Part shown: positions 24,722-37,350 of the stretch, in pieces | Position numbering within the stretch: the first letter of the stretch is position 1 | Layout of the letters: the number at the start of each line of letters is the position of its first letter | Assembly (NCBI RefSeq): GCF_937616625.2 | Contig: NC_065577.1 | Coordinates: 24,999,501 to 25,063,500 of the forward strand | From: Mercurialis annua | Taxonomy: Eukaryota; Streptophyta; Magnoliopsida; Malpighiales; Euphorbiaceae | Length of the DNA: 64,000 nt | Direction: 5' to 3' | Translations under genes and position numbers: made by a program | Notes under the pieces: model-generated | Seen by the model: only the letters and a program-made list of their open reading frames with translations | Database searches by the model: none | What the model was told of the DNA's origin: nothing

Positions 24722-27132
24722 TGTCACGAGCCAAATTATTGAGCCGAAACCGGCGCAGGGGAATGGGAATGGTAGCTCCAAATCCCGTAGCAAGCCTAAA
24801 ATTCTCTTTAAATTGTTCGCATTTAAAACATATTATTCGTAAAAGGTTTAAAGAAGACTTCTTTAAACAAAATATTTATAATTAATAAAATATCATATTC
24901 ATTTTCTGAAAACCAAAACAAAACGATTCTTAGAAACCAGGGTCTTACAAAGCGATATCTCATATCCAGCACCGCCCTGTTTCTATTCATAATCATAACC
25001 AATTACATTCATGGCAATTGGTTAAATAAATCAAACGGATAAAAGGGCACAACCTTATAAAACTATGTACATGCATTATATCATATCAGAGTTAACAACA
25101 AAACACCGTTTGATATAAATCATCATTCATGGTCTGACGTCTATTGACTACTGCAGCGCTACGAAGTAAACATACTTCTGTACATACTTCAAAATATCAT
25201 AGACTTCCGGAACAAGGATGGAAGTCCAACATGTCAAAATACTATTTACCTGAAAGGAAATTGTGAGGGGTCAGTATATGGGAATATACTGAGTGAGTTC
25301 ATATAAATACCGTATAAAATTAACAAAAATATAAAACATATTTGTATGCATCCAAATACCGAACCGAATGAAACCCTAAGTTCATTATGTTTCTTTATTA
25401 AATTTGTATTTCTTATTTATTTGATCAAAGCTTAGTTATTAGGCCCAAGTCCCGGGATAGTTCCACCGAGTTAACGGGGCGAGATACAGGTCCCGAGATA
25501 GTTCCACCGAGTTAAACCTCGTATCTCAATTGATGCAGTCCCGAGATAGTTCCACCGAGTTCAACTCGCATCAATCATCTTAAAGGATATTATCTGTGTT
25601 TTATGTATATTCAGTTTATTATAACTGGTGTACACACAGTTCTATTGTTGCCCAATAGATAACTCGTTTCATCGGATCTATATACGGGTTTTAAAACGTT
25701 TAAATGCAATAATGAAATTTAAATAAAGCATTTGAAAAAACAAATGCAACTATTAAAAATCGACAGTATAAATATAAACTCACAAAACACGCTATTCCAA
25801 AAACACCACGATATTCAAACACCGTCAAGCTTCGCGAGCTCCCTGTCCTGTAGCTGCCTGCCTTGCCGGATCTATAACGATTTCAAATCAAGAGACTTAC
25901 ATTAGAATCCTATTCTATGATTGATTCTAGACTTAAGACACGACATGACACAAAGCATAAACCGTCGTGCTTCAAACGTAATCTTTTCCGATAAACGAAT
26001 CATACTTCTTCTGTTTCTTAATACTTCTCGATTCAATTCTCCATATAGAATATAGGTTTTCTTTACAAAACCAATTGATAATCATATTCTATCTCATTCC
26101 AAATTACTAGTCATATTTCACTCGTTTAACGTCTGAATTTCGCATTTTCGGAGTCCGGAAGTCGATATTGAGTTAGGGAATCGTCAAATTAGGTTTTCGG
26201 ACGTCTTTCCCTTCAAAAATGGGGAGGTGCACGTCGTGCACCCCCTGGGCACGTCGTGCCCCTAAGGTGCACGTCGTGCACCTCATTTGGGCACGTCGTG
26301 CCCCTGCACGACGTGCTCTGGTGTTGAGCACGTCGTGCCCCATTGTGGGCACGAACCCAGTCGTTCAAAACGGCCATTCTGACTCCTTATCTCAACATAT
26401 AAACATCACAAATCAATATATTTATCAAAACATCAATAGAGCTAGTCGGAAACGCAAGAAAACGCTTAAAAACGAGTTTAAAACGATAACACGATAACAC
26501 GATACGGTAAGGTTAAAACCTATCGTTTCAAATTGATACACCTCCGAATTCAACAAACCATAGACCGAAACGATAAGCTTACCTTGTTCCCCACGACGAT
26601 ACGAAGAAATAGAAACGAAAAACTCGCAAAACGGATCAAGAACGGCGATCCGACGGCGAGGGCGACGATGATCGTGAGTTTAGGCTAAGGAAAAGAAATC
26701 TTCTTCTTTCTCTCTTCTGGATACTGCTTCTTAGGCTTAGGATAATTGATTTTGTGGATTTCATGATAAGGCTTAAGCCTTTATATATATGGATGGCTAA
26801 TTTGCATTTTGGTCCTTGAAACTTTTCAAAAGTTGCAATTTAGCCCAAAACCTAACCGCGTCCAAATTTTAAAAGGTCTCTGATTGACTCGAGGTTTTTA
26901 CCACACATATTATAGAATATTTCGCGGACCTTGGCGAAATAATTTCCGTCACGGGATTTATATTTTATTTTATATTAATTTTCTAAGTTATTTCCTTAAA
27001 TCCCGCTAATCCGCTTAATAAAATTTATTCTAAATTCCTGATATAATTAAATTAATTCCTTCTTAATTTAATTTATCGAAATTAACAACACGTGGCACGA
27101 CTTGATTATCTTAAAATATTTGGGGTATTACA
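24722..27132 (-). repeat. 5' LTR of the gag-only element (2411 bp)
   Basis: Plus-strand ends TGTCACGAG...GGTATTACA, nearly identical to the left LTR. It carries the same modules: hairpin CAGTATATGGGAATATACTG at 25272-25291, triplicated motif at about 25449-25560, and hairpin cluster at 26223-26350, where the third and fourth hairpins are better conserved than in the left copy (GGGCACG T CGTGCCC is intact). GTTTC follows at 27133-27137. Confidence 0.92.
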
Positions 27133-30100
27133 GTTTCACCTTTTTAGCGATTTAAGCAAAACGTTTACAAACGTTACGAAACAAAGCAAAATGTTTAAAA
27201 ACGTTACGAAACAAATCCAAACGTTTCACCTTATTAGCAATTTAAGCCAAACGTTTACAAACGTTACGAAAACAAACCAAACGTTTCACCTTTTTAGTGA
27301 TTTAAGATAAACGTTTAAAAACAATACAAAACAAATCCAAGCGTTTCACCTTTTTAGCAACTTTAGCCAAACATTTACAAACGTTATAAAACAAATCCAA
27401 ACATTTCACCTTTTTAGCAACTGAAGTCAAACGTTGACAAAGGCTACGAAACAAAATCAAACGTTTATAAATGTTACAAAACAAATCCAAACGTTTCACC
27501 TTTTTAGCAATATAAGCCAAACGTTTACAAACGTTACGAAACAAATTCAAAAGTTTCACCTTTTTAGCGATTTAAGCCAAACGTTTACAAACGTTACAAA
27601 ACAAATCCAAACGTTTAACCTTTTTAGCGATTTAAGCAAGACGTTTACAAACGTTACGAAACAAAACCAAACATTTCACCTCTTTAGCAATTTAAGCCAA
27701 ACGTTTACAAAGGTTATGAAACAAAACCAAACGTTTCACCTTTTTAGCAATTTAGGCTAAACGTTTACAAACGTTACAGAACTAAAATAAACGTTTCACA
27801 TTTTTAGCAATTTAAGCCGAACGTTTACAAACGTCACGAAACAAAACCAAACGTTTCACCTTTTTAGCGATTTAAGCCGAACGTTAACAAACGTTACGAA
27901 ACAAATCCAAACGTTTCACCTTTGTTGCGATTTAAGCCAAACCTTTACAAAATTAAATCCAAACGATTCACCTTTTTAGCAGTATAAGCCAAACGTTTAC
28001 AAACGTTACAAAACAAATCCAAGTGTTTCACCTTTTTAGCAATTTTAGCCAAACGTTTACAAACATTACGGAACAAAACCAAACGTTTCACATTTTTAGC
28101 GATTTAAGCCTAACGTTTACAAATGTTACGAAACAGATCCAAATGTTTCACCTTTTTAGCAATTTAAGCCAAACGTTTACAAACATTACGAAACAAATCC
28201 AAACGTTTCCCCATTTTAGCAATTTAAACCAACCGTTTAAAACTTTACGAAATAAATATCAATGTTTCACCTTATTAGCGATTTAAACCATACATTTACA
28301 AACATTACGAAATAAATCCAAACATTTCGCCTTTTTAAAGATTGAAGCCAAACGTTTACAAACGTTACGAAACAAATCCAAACGTTTCACATTTTTAGCG
28401 ATTTAAGGTAAACGTTAAGAAACGTTTAGAAACTAATCCAAACATTCCACGTTCTTAGCAATTTAAACCAAACGTTTACAAATGCTAAGAAACAAAGCCA
28501 AACGTTTTCCCATTTTAGCGATTTACGCCAAACATTTACAAACGTTACGAAACAAATCCAAACGTTTCATAGTTTTAGCGATTTAAGACGAAAGTTTACA
28601 AACATTACGAAACAAAACCAAACTTTTCACCGTTTTAGCGATTTAAGCCAAACGTTTACAAACGTTACAAAACAAATCCAAACGTTTCACCTTTTTAGCG
28701 ATTTAAGCCTAATATTTACTAACTTTATGAAACAAAATCCAAATGTTTCACCTTTTTATCAATATAAGCCAAACGTTTACAAAAGCAATGAAACAAAACA
28801 AAACGTTTCGCCAATTTAGCGATTCAAGCCAAACCTTTACAAATGTTACGGAACAAAAAAAAACGTTTCACATTTTTAGCGATTTAAGCCTAACGTTTAT
28901 AAACGTTACGAAACAAAACCAAACATTTAAAACGTTACGAAACAAATCCAAACGTTTCCCATTTTTAGTAATTTAAGCCAAACGTTTACAAACGTTACGA
29001 AATAAAACCAAACGTATCAACTTTTTAGCGATTTAAGCCAAACGTTTATAAACGTTACAAAACAAAACCAAACATTTAAAACATTACGAAACAAATCCAA
29101 ACGTTTCCCATTTTTAGCGATTTAAGACAAACGTTTACAAACGTTACGAAACAAAACAAAACGTTTCCCCTTTTTAGCAATTTAAGCCAAACATTTACCA
29201 ACGTTACGAAACAAAACAAAACGTTTAAAAAGTTACGAAACAAATGCAAACGTTTCACATTTTTAGCGATTTAAGACAAACGTTTACAAATGTTAGGAAA
29301 CAAAGCCAAACGTTTAAAAACGTTACGAAACAAATCCAAACGTTTCACCTATTTAGCAATTTAAGCCAAACGTTTACAAACGTTACGAAACAAAACCAAA
29401 CGTTTCACCTTTTTAGCAATTTTAGCAAAACGTTTACAAACGTTACGAAAAAAATCCCAAAGTTTCACCTTTTTAGCGATTTACGCCAAACGTTTACAAA
29501 TGTTACAAAAGAAATCCAAACATTTAACCTTTTTAGCGATTTAAGCCAGACGTTTACAAACGTTATGAAATAAAACCAAACGTTTCACCTTTTTAGAAAT
29601 TTAAGCCACACGTTTACAAAGTTTAGAAAAAAAAAAACCAAACGTTTCACCTTTCTAGCGATTTAGGCCAAACGTTTACAAACGTTTCCCATTTTTACGA
29701 TTTAATCCGAACGTTTACAAACGTTACGAAACAAAACCAAACGTTTTACCTTTTTAGCGATTTAAGCCAAACTTTTCAAACATTACAAAACAAATCCAAA
29801 CGTTTCCCCTTTTTAGCGATTTAAGCCAAACGTTACGAAACAAATCCAAACGTTTCCCCATTTTAGCGATTTAAACCAAACGTTTACAAAATTTACGAAA
29901 CAAATCCAAACGTTTCGCCTTTTAGCGATTTAAACCAAACGTTTACAAACATTACAAAACAAATCCAAATGTTTGACCTTTTTAGCGATTTAAGCCAAAC
30001 GTTTAAAACGTTAGGAAACTAATCAAAACGTTTAAAACTTTACGAAATAAATCCAAACGTTTCACCTTCTTAGCAATTTAAACCACACGTTTATAAACGT

Positions 30101-33100
30101 TACGAAACAAAGCCAAACGTTTACAAACGTTACGAAACAAATCCAAGCGTTTCACCTTTTTAGCAATTGAAGCCAAACGTTTACAAAAATTACGAAACAA
30201 AACCAAACATTTCACCTTTTTAGCGATTTAGGCCAAACGTTTACAAACATTATGAAAAAAATCTAAGTGTTACACCTTATTAGCAATTGAAGCCAAACGT
30301 TTACAATCATACGGAACAAAACCAAACGTTTTACATTTTTAGCAATTTAAGGCAAACTTTTACAAACGCTATGAAGCAAATCTAAACGTTTCACCTTTTT
30401 CGCGATTTAAGCCAAACGTTTCACCTTTTTAGCAATTTAAGCCAAACGTTAACAAACATTATGAAACAAGTCCAAACGTTCCCCCTTTTTAGCGATTTAA
30501 GCCAAACGTTTACAAACATTACAAAACAAAACCAAACGTTTCGCCATTTTTGCGATTTTAGCCAAATTTTACAAAACTTACAAAATAAATCCAAATTTTT
30601 CACCTTTTTAGCAATTTAAGCCAACTGTTTACAAACATTAAGTAACGAATCCAAACGTTTCTCCATTTTAGCGATTTAAGCCAAATGTTTGACACGTTAC
30701 GAAACAAATCAAAACGTTCCACCTTTTTAGCAATTAAGCCAAACGTTTACAAACGTTACGAAACAAATTCAAACGTTACGAAACAAATCCAAGCGTTTCC
30801 CCTTTTTAGAGATTAAAGCCAAACGTTTAGAAATGTTACGAAACAAATCCAAACGCTTCACCTTTTTAGCAGTTTAAGCCAAACGTTTACAAACGTTACG
30901 AAACAAATAAAAATGTTTCACCTTTTTAGCAATTTAAGCCAATCATTTACAAACGTTAGAAACAAATCCTAGCGTTTCCCTATTTTAGCGATTTATGACA
31001 AACGTTTACAAAAGTTATGAAACAAATCCAAACGTTTCACATTTTTAGCGATTTAAGACGAACATTTACAAACGTTACGAAACAAAACCAAACGTTTCAC
31101 CTTTTTTGCGAATTAAGGCAAACGTTCAAATGTTACCAAACAAATCAAAACGTTTCATATTTTTAGCGATTTAAGCCAAATATTTACAAACGTTATGAAA
31201 CAAAACTAAATGTTTCCCCATTTTAGCGATTTAATCCAAACGTTTAAAATGTTACGAAATAAATCCAAACGTTTCACCTTTTTAGCGATTTAAGCAAAAC
31301 GTTTACAAACGTTAGGAAACAAATCCAAACGTTTCACTTTTTAAGAGATTGAAGCCAAACATTTACAAACGTTGCGAATCAAATCCAAACATTCCAGCTT
31401 TTTAGCAATTTAAGCCAAACGTTTACAAATGTTGCAAAACAAATCCAAACGTTTCACCTTTTTAGCAATTTAAGCCAAAAGTTTACAAACGATACGAAAC
31501 AATGCCAAACGTTTCCCCATTGTAGCAATTTAAGCCAAACGTTTACAAATGTTACGAAACAAATCCAAACGTTTCACATTTTTAGCGACTTAAGACGAAC
31601 GTTTACTAACGTTACGAAATAAAACCAAGCGTTTCACCTTTTTAGCGATTTAAGCAAAACGTTTACAAACATTACAAAACAAATACAAACGTTACACCTT
31701 TTTAGCGATTTAAGCGAAAAGTTACGAAAAAAACCAAACGTTTTGCCCATATTAGCGATTTAAGCCAAACGTCTAAAACGTTACGAAACAAATCCAAATG
31801 TTTCCCTTTTTTAGCGATTTAAGCCGAATGTTTACAAAAGTTACAAAACAAATTCAAACGTTACATATTTTTAGCGATTTAAGCCGAACATTTACACACG
31901 TTACGAAACAAATGTAAACGTTTCACCTTTTTAGCGATTTAAGAAAAACGTTACGAAACAAAACTAAACGTTTCCCCATTTTTGCGATTGAAGCCAAACG
32001 TTTAAAACATTACGAAACAATTCCAAATGTTTCACCTTTTTAGCGATTTAAGCCAAACGTTTACAAACGTTATGAAACAAATCGAAACGTTTCACCTTTT
32101 TAGAAATGTTAGCCAAACTTCTACAAAGGTTATGAAACAAAACCAAACATTTTACCTATTTAGGGATTTAAGCCAAACTTTTAAAAATATTGCAGAACAA
32201 AAACAAATGTTTCACATTTTTAGCGATTTAAGTTGAACATTTACAAACGTTACGAAACAAAACCACATGTTTTTCCATTTTAGCAATATAAGCCAAACGT
32301 TAAAAACGTTACGAAACAAATCCAAAACGTTTCACTTTTTTAGCTATTTAAGGCAAACGTTTACAAAGGTCATGACAAAACAAAAACGTTTCACCTTTAT
32401 AGCAATATAAGCCAAAAGTTTACAAACATTACGGAACATAAACAAATGTTTCACATTTGTAGTGATTTAAGCCGAACGTTTACAAACGTTACGAAACAAA
32501 ACCAAACGTTTCACCTTTTTAGCGATTTAAGCCTAATGTTTACAAACGTTACAAAACAAATCCAAAAGTTTCACCTTTTTAGCAATTTATACCGAACGTT
32601 TACAAACGTAGCGAAACGAAACCAAACGTTTCATCTTTTTAGCGATTTAAGCCAAACATTTATAAACGTTACGAACTAAAACCAACCGTTTAAAACGTTT
32701 CAAAACAAATCCAAACGTTTCAAATTTCCAGCAATTTAAGCCAAACGTTTACAAACGTTAAAAAACAAAACCAAACGTTACGAAAAAAACCAAACGTTTA
32801 AATTGTTACGAAATATATCCAAACATTTCCCCTTTTTAGCAATTTAAGCCGAACGTTTACAAATGTGATGAAACAAAACCAAAACGTTTCACCTTTTTAG
32901 CGATTTAAGCCATAAATTTACAAACGTTACGGAACAAAAACAAATGTTTCACATTTTTAGCGATATAAGTCGAACGTTTACAAATGCTACGAAACAAAAC
33001 CAAATATTTCACCTTTTTAGCGATTTAAGCCAAATGTTTACATACATTATGAAAAAAAGCCAAACGTTTACAAATGTTGGGAAATAAATCAAAGCATTTA

Positions 33101-34418
33101 ACCTTTTTAACAATTTAAGCCAAACATTTACAAACTTTACGAAACAAAACCAAATGTTTCCCCTTTATTAGCTATTTAATCCAAACGTTTACAAACATTA
33201 CGAAACAAATCCAACTGTTTCGCCTCTTTAGCAATTTAAGCCAAACGTTTACTAACGGTACGAAAAAATCCAAACGTTTTACCTTTTTACTGATTGAAGC
33301 CAAACGTTTACAAACGTTACGAAACAAAACCAAACGTTACTAAACGTTACGAAACAAATCCAAATGTTTCACCTTTATAGCAATTTAAGCCAACGTTTAC
33401 AAACGTGACGAAACAAATCCAAACGCTTCACCTTTTTATCGATTTAATTTTTAACGATTTAAGCCGAATGTTTACAAACGTTACAAAAAAATTCAAACAT
33501 TTCACCATTTTTGGGATTTAAGCCGAACGTTTACAAATGTTATAAAATAAAACCAAATGTTTCCCCATTTTAGCGATTTAGGCAAAACGTTTGGATTTGT
33601 TTAGTAACCTTTGTAGACGTTACAAAACAAAACAAATCGTTTAAAAAGTTTGGCTTTCTTTCGTAATGTTTGTAAACGTTTGGCTTTGTTTCGTAACGTT
33701 TCTAAACGTTTGGCTTAAATCGCTAAAAATGTGAAAAGTTTAGATTTGTTTCGTTTCGTTTTAAACATTTGGCTAAAATCGCTAAAAAGGTGAAACGCTT
33801 GGATTTGTTTCGTAACGTTGTAAACGTTAGTCTTAAATTGCTAAAAAGGTGAAACGTTTGGATTTGTTTCGTAACGTTTGTAAACGTTAGGCCTAAATTG
33901 CGAAAAAGGTGAAACGCTTAGATTTGTTTCGTAACGTTTGTAAACGTTTGGCTTAAATTGCTGAAAAGGTGAAACGTTTGGATTTGTTACGTAACGTTTG
34001 TAAACGTTTGGCTTAAAATAGCTAAAAAAGGGAAACGCTTGGATTTCTTTCGTATCGTTTGTAAACGTATGGCATAAATCGCTAAAAAGGTGAAACGTTA
34101 GGATTTGTTTCATAACGTTTGTATACGTTTGGCTTAAATCGTTAAAAATATGAAAAGTTTAGATTTGTTTCGTTACGTTTTAAACGTTTGGCAAAAATCG
34201 CAAAAAAGGTGAAATGCTTGGATTTGTTTCGTAACGTTGTAAACGTTAGTCTTAAATTTCTAAAAAGGTGAAACGTTTGGATTTGTTTCGTAACATTTGT
34301 AAACGTTTGGCTTAAATTGCGAAAAAGGTGAAACTCTTGGATTTGTTTCGTAACGTTTGTAAATGTTTGGTTTAAATTGATGAAAAGGGGAAACGTTTGG
34401 ATTTGTTTTGTAACATTT
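27133..34418. repeat. 60-bp satellite, block 4
   Basis: The most regular stretch of the array: for about 6.4 kb the monomers run in plus orientation in near-perfect 60-bp phase (27133-33594). At AAACGTTT 33595-33602 the array switches to minus orientation until CATTT at 34414-34418, the left target duplication of the following solo LTR. A few monomers are shortened (for example around 27950 and 29680). No inserted gene. Confidence 0.95.
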
Positions 34419-37350
34419 TGTAATATCCCGTAAAATTTTTAAATTTATTTTTGTAATTTCCGACGTGGTTCCGGATGTATTTTGTGGGGTATTTGAAGTT
34501 TTGTAAAATAATTGTGGTTCGATTCATCCTCGGTTCGGTTTTAAAAAAAAAAAATAAACTTCTCCTTTGGGTCTTGGTTCAACCAAATGGTTGAACCAAG
34601 GGATAAACCAGGTCTCGTAAGAGACCTGATGTTTTCCCGTAAGGTCCCGTACGGGACTGTGCCTGTCCCGTACGGGACTGTGCAAAATTTGCACTGGTCC
34701 CGTTCGGGACCAGGCCCTTTCCCGAACGGGATCAGGCCAAATTTTGGCCTTTCCGTTCGTGAAATGATATCAGCCCCTCACCCCTTCGCCCAGCCCTTTT
34801 CGACCTCGTTTATGGCCCACTTCCCTTCGTCTTTTTAAGTCGATTTCTTCACAGAAAACCTTCATCACGCTGCAAACAAACCCTAGCCGTTTTCCGCTTG
34901 TCATTTCGCTGAGTATCGAAGCCGTTATCATCTGCCAAAGGTCGCTGTTCGGTAAGTTTCAGATTCTTATGATTTCCAGATTTCGTTTTTGAACGTCATT
35001 GCGTAATTTGGTTCGTTCTCTTTCGTTTCTAGATCGAAATTGATTCCGTTCGATTCCAGACGATCTAGACTCACGTATCTACGTTTCCCTACCTCATTTT
35101 CGCTGAACGGTACGCCGTCGATCTCGTTTCAATCGCCGTACGATTTCCGTTTTCTGTTTTGTTCAAGCTGTTCTTATTTCTTTTTGATTGCTGCCGATTC
35201 CTGTGTGAGATTTGGATTTGATTTTGTTGAGTTTATGATTACAAATACATTGGATATGATTAGGGGTTAGTAGTTAAAGCCTTTGGAACGAGTTACACCA
35301 TCGTCTTGTTTGTTTGATTTTGGCCGATCATGTGTTTGGTTACTGTCAACGTTTTTGAGTTTTGGGGAGTGCTTAAGTTGAGTTTTTGGTTTGATTTCAT
35401 GCCTTAGATTTGTGATGGAATTAGTTCTTGAGGTTTAGATGTTTCGGTTTGAGATTTCAAGTTCAGAAACTTGAGTTAGGGGCATGAATGGGGTTAGGCG
35501 GGCTGCTGTGTATTTGAATAAGGAAGATGAGGTTTAATAGCCACTTTAGCCACCAAGTTATTTTGCTTAAATAAAATCAATCCTTTAAGTTTAACTTTAA
35601 CTAATAACTTGGGTTTTGTTTTGAATATAAATTAAATAGTGGAAATGATAGATATTTATAAATTAAGTTAATATAATTACTCGGGTAATTATATTTGTTT
35701 TCAAATGTCGTTTTGTCAAAAGTTGGCTAAATTACAATTTAGCCCCTAAACTTATTTTATAACTTAATTAAGTGGATTTTCGGCTAATAACTTTATTGTT
35801 GGTTTTAATTATAAAATAAAAGTAATTAATTTGATTTTTGGAAATCAAATTGGCAAAAGTGCAATTTAGTCCCTAATTGGCAAAAGTACAATTTGGTCCC
35901 TAATTGGTTAAAGTACAAATTAGTCCCTGAACTTTTAATTGACTTATATGATTAAGTTTTAGGGGTTGTAACTTGGGTTACTTGAAATTGAAGTTATTGA
36001 GTTCCGCTTTTAAAATGGATTATTATTTTGTTAAATTGTTTTATAAAGATAAACTCGGGTTTATATTTGATAAACGTTTTGAGTCGGATTAGACTTGGGT
36101 CATCCGACAAGTGAGGTTAGCTTGGTAGTTATTGGTAACTCGGCTAACCCACTATTTGGAAATTATTTGCTATTTAAAGTTATTAAATTATATTTATAAA
36201 TTGGATTTAAGCGGGAACTCAATAGACTTATATTAATTGGGCTTTATTACCTTTTGGTTATATTTGTGTTACGTTGGATTGTTATTTACTACGTGTTAAT
36301 TGTGCTAGTCTTATGTGGTGTCTAGTACTCTCTAGAGTTAGGGTCTGATTTTAATAATTATTTTATTTGTCTAGACTCGTCTACTGTTCGTGCTTCTGAG
36401 GCGAACCAGAGTTAGTTGCTTGCCGGTATTTCACGTGGATTAGCAAGCAGTGAGTTTATATTTACTATTTACCGCTTTATTAAGTAAATTGTTATTTTAA
36501 TATTAAATATATATATACTGTACGTATATTTCGAACTGTTTTTATATTATGGCTCTTAGTTGGAACGTGCTACCTAATGGGCATCATTAGGACTGCGTGC
36601 GCACCGGTATTGATCTGGGTAAGGTATTTATGGAAATGTGGTAACTCGGTGTGAGCATAGCTCTCGGGACCAGGTAGAGTAACTCGGTGTAGCTCAGCTC
36701 TCGGGACTCTGGTATAAGTGTGGTCAGTGGTAACTCGGTGTAGCTCAGCTCTCGGGACCAGACCTATTGGATTATGATTATTATTTAGAATTGTGGATTA
36801 GGGTTCCAACTATTATCCGTAATATCGTTATTAAATGTTTTAAACGTTTTAAAGGTTTTCCACTTAATAAATGTAGATAGTGGTATGAACTCATCTCAGT
36901 ATATCTGACCCCGTTGTTTTTTTCCAATTTTCCCCAGGGTTATTATCTGAGAGAGTCTGGTGATCTCCGCATTTACTTTTCCTCGGAGGTTCCTTTTATT
37001 TTAATAAAATTGTAAAACTGTTTTATTCTTAGACCGCAGTAGTAACTAGACGTCCTTGTTATTATTATTTATTTTGTCGGATTGGTTCGACTGGTTATAT
37101 TGCTTTGGCATGTTATATTATTTATATTGGTTCATGATAAATCTATTTTAGAATCAGAATTGAATAAGCATGTTATATTAATTGTTGATTATTATATCTG
37201 CTAGATTAGGTTGAAGTCTCGGTTGCCCCCGAGCATTGGTTTTCTGCAGGTTTATGTGTTTATGATTTATTTGGAGGCTAGCTACGGGTTTCGGTACTAC
37301 ATTACCCATACCCTAGCGCCGGTCGCGATTCATGAAAATGGGTCGTGACA
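34419..37350 (+). mobile_element. Gypsy-type solo LTR, family B (2932 bp)
   Basis: Starts TGTAATATCCCG and ends GGGTCGTGACA, flanked by CATTT at 34414-34418 and 37351-37355. It is homologous to the LTR at 59158-63514, where the adjoining internal sequence ends like chromovirus pol. It contains a palindrome-rich segment (34573-34760), three copies of a 29-bp 'GCAATTTAGTCCCTAATT' motif (about 35850-35932), a triplicated AACTCGGTGTAGCTC..TCTCGGGAC motif (36642-36758) and CAGTATATCTGACCCC near 36897. A short open frame at 34587-34838 covers the palindromes and is not considered a gene. Confidence 0.92.
34573..34760 (+). promoter_or_regulatory. Hairpin cluster of the family B LTR
   Basis: Successive inverted repeats: CTTGGTTCAACC/GGTTGAACCAAG around AAAT (34573-34600), AGGTCTC/GAGACCT around GTAA (34610-34627), the perfect palindrome GTCCCGTACGGGAC twice (34644-34657 and 34665-34678), TGCAAA/TTTGCA, GGTCCCG/CGGGACC around TT, TTCCCGAACGGGA, and GGCCAAA/TTTGGCC. 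In this family the cluster is 155-340 bp from the LTR start, upstream of a weak TATA-like TTTTTAAG near 34831. Counterpart of the clusters in other LTRs but with unrelated sequence. Confidence 0.75.

Larger units (their letters stand above)
18646..27132 (-). mobile_element. Non-autonomous, gag-only Gypsy-type LTR retrotransposon (TR-GAG-like), 8487 bp
   Basis: Two long direct repeats (18646-21034 and 24722-27132) bracket a 3.7-kb internal region. The element is flanked by GTTTC on both sides (18641-18645, 27133-27137). Orientation is minus: the polypurine tract lies next to the left LTR and the tRNA primer site next to the right LTR. The internal region has only a gag-like frame and the last codons of a pol-like ORF; protease, RT, RNase H and integrase are absent. 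This matches the class known as terminal-repeat retrotransposons with GAG domain, which depend on an autonomous partner. The LTR copies differ at scattered bases only, so insertion was relatively recent compared with surrounding remnants. The CA end of one LTR has mutated (left end reads TTTCACGA, right copy TGTCACGA). Confidence 0.9.

Noticed and set aside
27133..29000. Regular repeat spacing suggesting a CRISPR array
   Set aside because: Repeats are directly adjacent with no unique spacers, and the context is a plant retrotransposon landscape.
34587..34838. 83-codon open frame in the family B LTR
   Set aside because: Spans the palindromes of a solo LTR with clear target duplication; no protein similarity recognised.
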